Assembly: GCA_938082915.1 (NCBI GenBank)
Contig: CALKCG010000183.1
Coordinates: forward strand, 1 to 9,127
Reading direction: 5' to 3'
Source of the DNA: an uncultured archaeon
Lineage (GTDB): Archaea; Thermoproteota; CALKCG01; B24
DNA length: 9,127 nt
Shown piece by piece: positions 1 to 6,703 of the stretch (positions are counted from its first letter, which is position 1; every line of letters begins with the position of its first letter). A model generated the notes under the pieces. It ran no database searches. It was not told where the DNA came from and was given only the letters and a program-made list of their open reading frames with translations. The position numbers and the translations under genes are program-made.

Positions 1-1255
1 GTCGCATATGTCGTCTTAAAATTAAAGGCGCTAAAGACGTTATGATGTTATTCAATATGATTAGGTTTGTTACAATTAACGGGTATATAGGCGCTATTGC
101 TATTTGACGCGTTGCCAATTCATTGTAGACCATTAAACTTAATACTGCCACGGCTAGACCAGTTCCACACATAAACGTCATAAACGTTCCATATTCATGA
201 AGGCTGCTCTTATACGTGGATATGTCGACTGCGAGTTTACGAAGCACGAGGTTTATTCCAAGGATTACACCAGCGTATATTACCCCTGCGATGTTTGGTG
301 TGTAAATCAACCCTAGAAGTAGAAAGAATATAGCTCTAACTAGAAATGTCAGTTCAGCCTGAAAGGATCGAAATCTCTCAACGCTCTCCATTAGATCGTG
401 TACGTGTTGCAAGTTTAAGCGTTCCAACAGTGTTCCGAAGGCTAAATCTAAGAATCTGAGCCCCTCCTCAGCAGGGTTTAAGTACCGTAATAGCATTCCA
501 AGTATGGCTCCGAAGGCTAAGGCTGACAAGGCTCCACTTCCGCCTAGGTTTTCCGTCCAAACATAACACATGATTAATGCCGCTAGTGTGAGCATGTAAG
601 TGTATTCCTGCTTTCTAACCATTTCCAGTATTTTAATCCATGTTATTCCGACGATTGCTCCAAATACCATGCCAAGTAGAAATTTCTCTATCAACTGTGA
701 GAATATTATCCGAGGATCGAATGATTTAATTAGATATACTTCTAAGAATGCTGTGACTAAGATTATGTTAAGTATGTCTGTGAGCGTCGATTCTAGGGAT
801 AGAATCGCTTTAACTTCATCTGCAACGTTAAGTTTAGATACTAATGGTATTACTACGATTGAGCTTGTTCCAGCAGTCATAGGACCTAACATTAATGCTT
901 CAATCCAATGAAGCCCTAATGCGAAATGTCCAAAAAGCATTGTAGAGAATGTTGCGAAAAACACGTATAGGAATGCTAATATTATCGATCTTACGCTCTG
1001 CGATAGAAGCGTGTAGATGTTCAGGTCTAAGCCTCCTTGGAAGAGGACTAACGCCAAGGCTAAAGCTGAGAAGACTGGTATTATTGACAGCAGGTTTTCC
1101 CGTGAAAATAGCCCTACTATGGGTCCGAGCATTAAACCGATGAATATTAGGAATAGCGTATCTGGGAAGCCCGTCTTCTTAAAGAGAAGGTTTGCTAAAA
1201 ATCCCACGACTATTACTGTAACTGCTACTGTGAAAACCGTTGTTACGTCGGTCAT
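1..1255 (-). CDS. Cation/proton (Na+/H+) antiporter, CPA family, 3' end beyond window
   Basis: An uninterrupted minus-strand frame runs from ATG at 1255 to the window edge (418 codons, no stop). The protein is almost wholly hydrophobic, with about 11-12 membrane segments. Family signatures are visible: LFQGGLDLN (residues 71-79, the usual lF.gGL), GPMTAGTSSIVVIP (124-137, at the place of the CPA1 'TDP' segment), LESTLTD (154-160), and FLVRAIFFLLLGL in the second half, which matches the conserved R-x-FFF-GL helix. From family knowledge it would exchange Na+ or K+ for protons across the cytoplasmic membrane, with Glu155 and Asp160 in the ion site. CPA1 members usually have Asn-Asp where this protein has Thr159-Asp160, so ion specificity is uncertain. 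The start is supported by a TATA-like box about 50 nt upstream and a weak AAGGA 8 nt before the ATG. It stands alone and diverges from the GH4 gene. Confidence 0.9.
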   Translation of the reverse strand, partial: MTDVTTVFTVAVTVIVVGFLANLLFKKTGFPDTLFLIFIGLMLGPIVGLFSRENLLSIIPVFSALALALVLFQGGLDLNIYTLLSQSVRSIILAFLYVFFATFSTMLFGHFALGLHWIEALMLGPMTAGTSSIVVIPLVSKLNVADEVKAILSLESTLTDILNIILVTAFLEVYLIKSFDPRIIFSQLIEKFLLGMVFGAIVGITWIKILEMVRKQEYTYMLTLAALIMCYVWTENLGGSGALSALAFGAILGMLLRYLNPAEEGLRFLDLAFGTLLERLNLQHVHDLMESVERFRSFQAELTFLVRAIFFLLLGLIYTPNIAGVIYAGVILGINLVLRKLAVDISTYKSSLHEYGTFMTFMCGTGLAVAVLSLMVYNELATRQIAIAPIYPLIVTNLIILNNIITSLAPLILRRHMR

Positions 1256-1270
1256 ACAATATTCCTTGAG

Positions 1271-1320
1271 AACCTTCTAAGGTTAGAATAAAATCTAGAG
1301 CTAGTATATATGGTTTTTAA
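1271..1320 (-). promoter_or_regulatory. Probable promoter of the antiporter gene, with small palindrome near the start site
   Basis: Read on the minus strand, 1304-1313 gives CCATATATAC, preceded by the purine-rich TTAAAAA, a reasonable archaeal TATA box with BRE. It lies about 50 nt before the ATG at 1255, predicting transcription start near 1280 and a leader of about 25 nt. The perfect inverted repeat AACCTT-CT-AAGGTT (1271-1284) would overlap that start point, a typical place for a repressor site. The operator role is inference only. Confidence 0.4.
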
Positions 1321-1367
1321 TCCAGCTGCGAAAACTTATACCTCGAATTAATTAAACGGCTGTATGA

Positions 1368-1592
1368 GTGGTGGCAATTTTCTCGGATTTTAAACACCAT
1401 CTGAGTGTTTATGAACGTTTCCGGAGTCATGACATCGGATAAATCTCTCATTTAATTCGTTTCAATGATAAAATAGTAAGACGTACATGTAAGATGGAGC
1501 AAATTTATTCCAGTAGATGTTAAATGCAAAAGGTTGTTGAGAAGTTATTTAGAGTCAAGCTCGAAGAGACAACTCATTATTCCAAGCTTTAG
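1368..1592 (+). pseudogene. Possible decayed reading frame, unidentified
   Basis: One plus-strand frame reads as protein-like sequence in three blocks separated by two TAA stops (1440-1442 and 1521-1523) before ending at TAG 1590-1592. Fragments include IFSDFKHHLSVYERFRSHD and MQKVVEKLFRVKLEETTHYS. The amino-acid mix (charged, K/R/E-rich, aromatic) is unlike random A/T-rich spacer, but I recognise no family. It could be the front of the decayed frame at 1621-2082, one frameshift away. Chance cannot be excluded. Confidence 0.25.
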
Positions 1593-1620
1593 AATTAAAT
1601 GGGAGATAAGCTTATCCTAG

Positions 1621-2082
1621 TCCAGAGTTAAGGATTTTGTATTGATAAAGACTTCAACTAAAGAGGATGGAGAACTCAGATGCCTTCTCAAAGGGCTTGG
1701 GGTTTATGTAAATGGATGCAAAGTTATACTAATAGATGTGAGACTGGTCTAGCTAAAAATACTTGATAGAGATGCTTAACAGAGGAAAAAGAACGATTGA
1801 TAGCATGTATCCGACGCCGTAACCTTTCTCTACTACCTACCCGATAAGCTTGTCAGTAAAAACGCAATGGAACTTTTCTGTTTTGCCCGTTATTTTCCAC
1901 GCGTATACTAAAAGAGGAGAATGTTAATGGATTTAAGCCCGTGAAATAGGCTTATGGCCTACTAAGCTTTTGTTAACGGATTACTACGCAATGCTTACTA
2001 TCAGCGTTACAATCTAGGTGATTGGAGCAGTATGGGAAGACCTCAGATCGAGACGATAAGACTGTGGTTTTCCGTACTGTAG
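1621..2082 (+). pseudogene. Possible decayed gene, weakly SAM-methyltransferase-like
   Basis: A single plus-strand frame stays protein-like over about 150 codons although it carries about eight internal stops (for example 1750, 1777, 1798, 1801, 1909, 1942, 1963) and ends at TAG 2080-2082. The first block contains NGCKVILIDVRLV followed, past a stop, by LKILDRDA. This resembles the 'GakViGiDid...leia' strand-helix of class I SAM methyltransferases. A later block, SDAVTFLYYLPDKL, resembles the methyltransferase 'aDvVtlyLLp' strand. The last block contains YYQRYNLGDWSSMGRP. The family suggestion is inference from short motifs. The mostly constant frame favours decay by point mutation. The only clean alternative in part of this stretch is a minus-strand frame at 1753-1923 with one stop. 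Confidence 0.3.
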
Positions 2083-2121
2083 GATTTAAAAGCTTCATCG
2101 GTAAAGTAGTGTCATGATGAT
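2083..2121 (+). promoter_or_regulatory. Probable promoter of the GH4 gene (near-leaderless)
   Basis: The TATA-like box TTTAAAAG at 2085-2092 places transcription start near 2112-2118, so the mRNA would begin at or within about 8 nt of the ATG at 2122. No Shine-Dalgarno is present, which agrees with a leaderless transcript. The two closely spaced ATGs at 2114 and 2117 are in a different frame from the enzyme. Confidence 0.45.
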
Positions 2122-3636
2122 ATGCCTATGTCTAAAGGAGCTAAGATAGTTTTTATAGGTGCTGGTAGTGCTAGGTGGACTAGTAGAATTCTCGTCGATA
2201 TATTCCTGAATAAGGAGTTGCATAAATCTGAGATATGGCTTATGGACATTGACGACTACAGGCTCAACATCATATCAACTCTTGCTAGGAGGTATGTTGA
2301 AGAGGTAAAGCTTCCCATGAGAATATACGCGACTAAGAGTAGGGAGGAGGCGATTAAAGATGCCGATTTCGTGATATCGACAGCCCTACCTAAGGGCTGT
2401 TTATACTATGAGAAGATGAGGGATTTATCTGAAGAGCACGGCTACTATAGGGGGATAAATAGTGTTGAGTGGAACTACGTGGGAGACTACCATACCATAT
2501 GGGGCTACTACCTGTTCAAACTACACTTAGAGACAGCTAGGGATATAGAGGAGTTGGCTCCAGATGCATGGTTCTTCATAGTTTCAAATCCCGTCCTCGA
2601 ATTGACCACAATGGTTGCTAGGGAGACTAAGGTTAAGGTGGTGGGCATATGCCACGGATTTCTAGGGTACAAATCCGCTATAGATGTTCTGGCTATGCGT
2701 TTGGCTAGAGAGAAGCTGGGTAAGAGTATAACTCCATACTTTGCAGCTCACAGAGTTGAATACTATAGTGAGGCTGGGAAGCTCATAGACCCGGCGGAAG
2801 TTGAAGTGGAGATGAGTGGGTTAAACCACGTCATATGGCTGACCAGTTTCAAGTATAAGGGTGAAGACGCATATAAGTATATGGACGATTGGATAAGGGA
2901 AGATTCTGAAGAATATTGGACCGTATGGAGAGAGTATACGACGAGCCCGTGGGATATAGATCTATGCCCCGCATCCATAGACATGTATAAGACTTATGGG
3001 TATCTACCCGTAGGCGATAGCGTTCGAGGAGGTACGTGGAAGTACCACTGGGATCTCAAGACTAAGCAATACTGGTATGGACCATATGGTGGACCAGACT
3101 CAGAGATAGGTTGCGCTATAAGAATTCTGAACGTTAGAAAAACCGTCGAGGAGATTGATAGGATAACCTTTGACACTTCAAAACCGATATCGCAGTCTAT
3201 ACCATTGCAACACAGCGGTGAAGTCATAGTAACTCTTATAGACTCCATATATAACGATAAGCCGACTGATAGTTATGAAATACAGTTCTTCGGCAGACGA
3301 ATACTTGCTCCAATATACGTAAACGTAATGAATAAAGATACAATACCGAATCTACCAAACAATGTAGTCGTTGAAACGCATGTAAAAGTAGATGGGAAGG
3401 GCATCCACCCAATACCTAGAGGCAATATTCCAGATAGACTCTACAAGTACTCCATGCTACCGAGGATAACCAGGGTTGAATGGGCGTTAGAAGCCAACTT
3501 AAAGGGTGGAAAAGACACACTATTTCAATGGCTGATAGTCGACTTGAGAACTAAGAACACGAAGCAGATAGAAGACACTATAGATGCAATACTCAAACTC
3601 CCGGGAAACGAGGAAATGGCCAAACACTTCAGCTAA
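2122..3636 (+). CDS. Glycoside hydrolase family 4 enzyme, probable alpha-uronidase type (CHG motif)
   Basis: This is a 504-residue protein of glycoside hydrolase family 4, whose members cleave glycosides by NAD+-dependent oxidation, elimination and reduction with a divalent metal. The N-terminal Rossmann motif GAGSARWT is at residues 13-20, with the acidic strand end MDID at 41-44. The family hallmark SNPV is at 155-158, the metal motif CHGF at 177-180 (Cys177), and GLNHVIW at 233-239 (metal His236). The residues after Cys sort GH4 by substrate: CHE alpha-glucosidase, CHS alpha-galactosidase, CD/CN phospho-sugars, CHG alpha-glucuronidase/galacturonidase. CHGF therefore points to a uronide substrate, which is an inference. 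No signal peptide is seen, so it is cytoplasmic. It is somewhat longer than typical members (about 430-480). ATG 2122 was chosen for its promoter spacing; ATG 2128 is an alternative. It stands alone, followed by a hairpin repeat. Confidence 0.9.
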   Translation: MPMSKGAKIVFIGAGSARWTSRILVDIFLNKELHKSEIWLMDIDDYRLNIISTLARRYVEEVKLPMRIYATKSREEAIKDADFVISTALPKGCLYYEKMRDLSEEHGYYRGINSVEWNYVGDYHTIWGYYLFKLHLETARDIEELAPDAWFFIVSNPVLELTTMVARETKVKVVGICHGFLGYKSAIDVLAMRLAREKLGKSITPYFAAHRVEYYSEAGKLIDPAEVEVEMSGLNHVIWLTSFKYKGEDAYKYMDDWIREDSEEYWTVWREYTTSPWDIDLCPASIDMYKTYGYLPVGDSVRGGTWKYHWDLKTKQYWYGPYGGPDSEIGCAIRILNVRKTVEEIDRITFDTSKPISQSIPLQHSGEVIVTLIDSIYNDKPTDSYEIQFFGRRILAPIYVNVMNKDTIPNLPNNVVVETHVKVDGKGIHPIPRGNIPDRLYKYSMLPRITRVEWALEANLKGGKDTLFQWLIVDLRTKNTKQIEDTIDAILKLPGNEEMAKHFS

Positions 3637-3687
3637 AAAGCACTCCCACGGCCGAAACCTGTAGGATCCTCCGGCTTTCCAGCCTTT

Positions 3688-3749
3688 GTAGACCTGTCAC
3701 ATTGAGTCGTTGTCGGATAGTTAACATTTTATGACTATCCGTTCCCCCT
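3688..3749 (+). repeat. Hairpin repeat, copy 1 (inverted partner at 6704-6771)
   Basis: The core 3714-3741 folds as a 10-bp stem (CGGATAGTTA with TGACTATCCG, one G-T pair) and an 8-nt loop. Nineteen bases (3712-3730) match copy 2 exactly in inverted orientation. Weaker similarity extends left to GTAGAC at 3688 and right through CCG-T-TCC-C-CCT to 3749, with a gap of about 6 nt in the left part. The element follows the GH4 stop by about 50 nt. It may be a 3' RNA structure, a remnant of a duplicated gene end, or a mobile-element end. Confidence 0.75.
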
Positions 3750-3789
3750 TTGTGGAGGCTTTCAGGTAACGGAGACTCCCCAAATTTTT
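3714..3789 (+). terminator. Possible transcription terminator of the GH4 gene
   Basis: The stable hairpin at 3714-3741 is followed by pyrimidine-rich TTCCCCCTTT, and a second weak GGAG...CTCC pairing leads into a T run (TTTTT, 3785-3789). Archaeal termination commonly uses T-rich tracts, so the transcript probably ends here. The spacing between hairpin and T run is loose, so this is tentative. Confidence 0.35.
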
Positions 3790-3825
3790 GTGTCACATCA
3801 TTCTATGTTTATGGCTAGGACAGAC

Positions 3826-4254
3826 TTAGTTTTTAACTGTATAATGTACCATGTAGAGCAATTCATCTTTTTCAATTCCCTCTAGATACAACTTAATGAA
3901 TCCTTCAGTCTTGTAGAGAGGCTTTGAGAAATTTGTTGGATGTTTAGATCCCCCCGCCCCGAAGTATGGATCTGTTAGAATAAATGGTTTAAACCATTTC
4001 AACTATTTTGGGAGGTCTTCAGCCTAAGAGGCCTATAATGCGGGTAACTCAGCTTGTCATGTAGCGGAGAGTCTATGTGTGGAAAAATTGCCAGTAAATC
4101 CATACAATAGCTATACAAGTCTCTCCTAAAGCTGTTCAAGATAATCGTGCATCAGAAAGAGAAGACTTCAATAAATCTTCCTCAGTCGGGGATATGCATG
4201 AAGCCTCCTAAAGGGCTTGAGGTCGAGTAGTTCTTCACGGATCTGGCAGCTTTT
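3826..4254 (-). pseudogene. Decayed gene of unknown family, multiple stops and frameshifts
   Basis: Minus-strand frames join into one protein-like chain of about 140 residues. The first frame (4254 to 4129) contains REELLDLKPFRRLHAYPRLR and, after TGA 4168-4170, LFLMHDYLEQL. A second frame (4151 to 4002) contains LYSYCMDLLAIFPHIDSPL and KLSYPHYRPLRL. The third (4023 to 3826) contains EDLPK, a TAG at 4003-4005, then WFKPFILTDPYFGAGG and KLYLEGIEKDELLYMVHY, ending at TAA 3826-3828. The fragments change frame where coding character fades in one and begins in the next, as expected of a pseudogene with indels. The regularly hydrophobic and aromatic composition is hard to get by chance. I do not recognise the family; it ends naturally at the TAA, while the N-terminal part is missing or unreadable. 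It lies just downstream of TIP49 on the same strand. Confidence 0.6.
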
Positions 4255-4355
4255 TCAGGAACGGCTGGAGGAGGGGGGCTACCGAGCTGTCAGAGGTAGA
4301 CTTTGAATACGTGGCAACGTTCAGCGAAGTAATGCTGTTTAGAAAGAGGAAGTAA
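4198..4355 (+). pseudogene. Possible plus-strand gene remnant
   Basis: An ATG at 4198 starts a short frame (MKPPKGLEVE, stop 4228-4230). The overlapping frame 4221-4352 continues with GRVVLHGSGSFF and ends SEVDFEYVATFSEVMLFRKR before TAA 4353-4355. The ending resembles the last strands of many SAM-dependent methyltransferases, but this is a weak impression. The minus strand of 4171-4254 also looks coding, so the two calls compete there and one may be spurious. Confidence 0.2.
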
Positions 4356-4375
4356 CACTATCCGTGAAAATGGCA

Positions 4376-5737
4376 CTATCTGAGCATGTATTCTTCGTAC
4401 TGTTTAACGTATTCTACTGATCTCTTGACGTCTGAGAACAGCTTTCTAACGACTTCTATATCGTCCTTAGTTACTGTGTTTCTCTTCTCGGATTTTGCTT
4501 TTTCAGCCGCTGGGGATAAGAGTTGAACGGCATACCTTAGTGATGTTTCAACGCCGATCTTAGTTAAATGGTTTAAAGCATCATCCATGATATTTACATC
4601 TTCTTCTCTAGCTCTAATCTTGAGAATCTCCATTATCTCCTCCTCCGTGTAAAGCCTCGTATTTATGATGAGCAGTCTATCTAAGAGGTCTAAAGGCATT
4701 CCGTGGGGAGCCTGTAGATCAGTCCCCCTGATGGTGGTAATGCCCCTATTCGTAGCAAATATGACTATTGGTGCAAGCTCAGACTCTAAAACTGTACTTA
4801 GAAAGCTGAAGGCCTCTATATCGAGCATCGACACGTCGTCTAGGAAGAAGACGCCGGGTATTATCTCAGCAGTGCCATCTTCAACCCTCTGTTTAACATA
4901 TTCATCAACCCTCCTCCGGATCTCAGGGTCTATCTCCCTAACCTCGCCTCCGCCGAACAGCAGTGAGAAGAAACCTCCTCTACTCTGAGCTTGTATTTGA
5001 TCTAAATCGTGAAGCGTTACGACGTAGACGAACTCCTTCTCCTTCTCAACTGGACCTGAGGGTCTGGGAACCGGCTTCTCGTCGTAACCGGCAATCTCAT
5101 ACTTCTCAGCTACTTCCTCGCTTCTACCAACTCGTATGACTTTACCAGTTTCAGCGTCTATCTGCACAACGTCGCCAACCCTTATACCCTGATTAAGCAT
5201 GGCAATCACTATGGAACTGCCGACGTTGAAGCTTCTACTCTCACTTTTAGTCGTTAAAGTTATCCTAGCAGACTCCGGGACCTGCTGGTAGGGATTGTAA
5301 GCGTGCTTAGCAGTCCTAATATCGAACTGCGTAAGCTCCCCCTCATACACCTTTCTAGTCTCGTGAAGCCTCACGCCTATAGCCTTCCTGATAGCCTGCA
5401 TTAAGACTTCGGTCTTCTTAAGCTCACTGGAGTATATTTCAGAACCAGTTAAAGTTATGAAGGGTACATCTTTACCCAGCTCTCTAGCGATGGCAATGGC
5501 GATGGCGGTTTTACCAGTCCCAGGAGGACCAGCTAACAGCACGGCTCTACCAGCCATCTTACCAGCCTTTATCATATTCACTATTATGCCAGCAGCCTCC
5601 CTCGCCTCAGTCTGACCAACCATACCGTCTGCTGCAAGCTTAGCTTTCAAATTCTTATCAAGACCTAAACCTTTGATGTGACTGTGAGCACCAACCCTTG
5701 CAAAACCCCTAGGAGAGATAGGAGTTATAGAAGACAT
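4376..5737 (-). CDS. TIP49/RuvB-like AAA+ ATPase (archaeal RuvBL homologue)
   Basis: This homologue of eukaryotic RuvBL1/RuvBL2 is a ring-forming AAA+ ATPase that in eukaryotes serves chromatin remodelling and RNP assembly; the archaeal role is little known. Numbering from the upstream TTG (5743), Walker A GPPGTGKT is at 72-79. An inserted OB-type domain II covers roughly 125-290. Walker B is FFLDDVSMLD at 299-308, the sensor 1 region ATNRGI at 330-335, DLLDRL with the probable arginine finger Arg356 at 352-357, and ETSLRYA with sensor 2 Arg403 at 399-405. The segment around APHGMPLDLLDRLLII matches eukaryotic RuvBL almost word for word. Length (453-455) is normal. Walker B has Asp-Asp where family members usually have Asp-Glu. 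I chose ATG 5737; TTG 5743 would add two residues, and the promoter fits either. It is transcribed alone, divergent from the permease pseudogene. Confidence 0.95.
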   Translation of the reverse strand: MSSITPISPRGFARVGAHSHIKGLGLDKNLKAKLAADGMVGQTEAREAAGIIVNMIKAGKMAGRAVLLAGPPGTGKTAIAIAIARELGKDVPFITLTGSEIYSSELKKTEVLMQAIRKAIGVRLHETRKVYEGELTQFDIRTAKHAYNPYQQVPESARITLTTKSESRSFNVGSSIVIAMLNQGIRVGDVVQIDAETGKVIRVGRSEEVAEKYEIAGYDEKPVPRPSGPVEKEKEFVYVVTLHDLDQIQAQSRGGFFSLLFGGGEVREIDPEIRRRVDEYVKQRVEDGTAEIIPGVFFLDDVSMLDIEAFSFLSTVLESELAPIVIFATNRGITTIRGTDLQAPHGMPLDLLDRLLIINTRLYTEEEIMEILKIRAREEDVNIMDDALNHLTKIGVETSLRYAVQLLSPAAEKAKSEKRNTVTKDDIEVVRKLFSDVKRSVEYVKQYEEYMLR

Positions 5738-5766
5738 GGTCAAGAAAAATACCCATAAAACACGAA

Positions 5767-5775
5767 GATATAATC
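5767..5775 (-). promoter_or_regulatory. Probable TATA box of the TIP49 gene
   Basis: On the minus strand this reads GATTATATC. Transcription would begin near 5745, giving a leader of 8 nt or less before ATG 5737, so the mRNA is essentially leaderless. No Shine-Dalgarno is visible. Confidence 0.4.
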
Positions 5776-5856
5776 TTTACTACGGCGACACCTAGCTAAA
5801 ATCTGCCTAACAGCGGAGGAAAAGTTCAGATTGAGCAGTAGCTCTTAGAAAGCTAG

Positions 5857-5903
5857 CCTTAATTTAAGGTATATAGTTAATTTCCTTAGAAATCGAGGAA
5901 GGT
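5857..5903 (+). promoter_or_regulatory. Promoter relic for the permease pseudogene, with palindrome
   Basis: A perfect 13-nt palindrome CCTTAA-T-TTAAGG (5857-5869) abuts a TATA-like box TATATA (5870-5875) on the plus strand. A purine-rich GAGGAAGGT (5895-5903) precedes an ATG at 5907, which is out of frame with the recognisable permease. The spacing suits a plus-strand promoter starting near 5899. The palindrome could have been a repressor site or part of the BRE; its role is inference. Confidence 0.35.
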
Positions 5904-5935
5904 CTTATGAAGACTCTTAGACCTAGTAGACCAAG

Positions 5936-6694
5936 TTGGTTACACACATCACCAGTAGGTTGCTATTCCTGTTTCTAACCATCTGGATTGGACTTACCCT
6001 TGCATTCTTAGTCTCTCGAGCAAGCCCAATAGATCCCAGCGCCCACCTAATCTCTAGGCTACTTTCCATAGAAGCTCACCTTAGACCTGAAGAGATACTC
6101 GCCATGAAACAGCAACTTCTAGAGCTATACGGATTGGATAAGCCTATACATGTTCAATACTTCTCCTTTCCGATAGGTGTTTTCTCAGGGAATTTGGGTC
6201 CTTCCTTCGCGTTCTTCCCGACTCCTGCAATAGAGCTTATACAGAACTCAATCGGCTGGACTACCCTTCTATTAGGATTCTCGACGGTCTTATCATGGTT
6301 AATCGGTAATATCATCGGTGTACCTACAGCGGTCTTCAGCCGTAATTGAGCATCTAAGATGCTGGAGTGGATAACTATAAGTTTCTATCCTATTCCATAC
6401 GTCCTGTTTGCCCTTACGCTCTTCTTACTCTTCAGCCTCGTAATACCCTTATACAAGGGTGTGGGAATGGTTGCACCCTCCATTTCACTATCGTACATAA
6501 TGGAGGTGCTCTCCCGCCTTTCTGCGCCTGCCTCATCGATTATATTGCTTTCTGCTACTGGACTTTAGGGATATGGTGAACCTTGCCATGGAAAGAGTTA
6601 TTGAGACAAGGTTACTAGTTTCGCTAGACTTAGAAGGTTGATTTACAATAGGTGGGAAGTCTTCGTTGCTCTCGAAAGCCATGTACGAAGCCTT
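5936..6694 (+). pseudogene. ABC transporter permease (DppB/OppB type), inactivated
   Basis: The frame matches the N-terminal two thirds of an inner-membrane permease of the dipeptide/oligopeptide ABC importer family, which in archaea often carries oligosaccharides. Visible parts: a first membrane helix (LLFLFLTIWIGLTLAFL) followed by SRASPIDP, the periplasmic ELYGLDKPIHVQY stretch, GNLGPSFAFFPTPAIELI, and the helices LLGFSTVLSWLIGNIIG and ITISFYPIPYVLFALTLF. All are in one frame, but TGA at 6347-6349 interrupts between FSRN and ASKMLEW. TAG at 6566-6568 and TGA at 6602-6604 follow, before a last remnant VTSFARLRRL that fits the cytoplasmic EAA-like loop. The terminal helices (about 80-100 residues) are missing. 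The first usable codon is TTG 5936. No intact partner permease, ATPase or binding protein is in the window, so the importer is dead here. The TGA could be a sequence error, but three stops plus truncation argue against that. Confidence 0.85.
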
Positions 6695-6703
6695 TAAAGA
6701 CTG

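Noticed and set aside
600..1280. Plus-strand reading frames of 64-103 codons
   Set aside because: They are antisense to the antiporter, which has clear family motifs and an unbroken frame across the whole stretch.
1753..1923. Minus-strand frame with a membrane-like tail (GYMLSIVLFPLLSIS)
   Set aside because: It has an internal TAG and overlaps the plus-strand decayed frame, which reads more coherently over a longer span; hydrophobic runs arise easily in A/T-rich antisense.
3982..3999. Perfect 18-nt palindrome AAATGGTTTAAACCATTT as an operator or origin element
   Set aside because: It falls inside the decayed minus-strand gene and encodes the KWFKPF segment there, so it is most simply chance within former coding sequence.
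4356..4380. Possible third copy of the hairpin repeat just after the TIP49 stop
   Set aside because: The minus strand has GATAGTGCCATTTT, similar to GATAGTTAACATTTT, but the second arm CTATCCG is missing and no stem forms.
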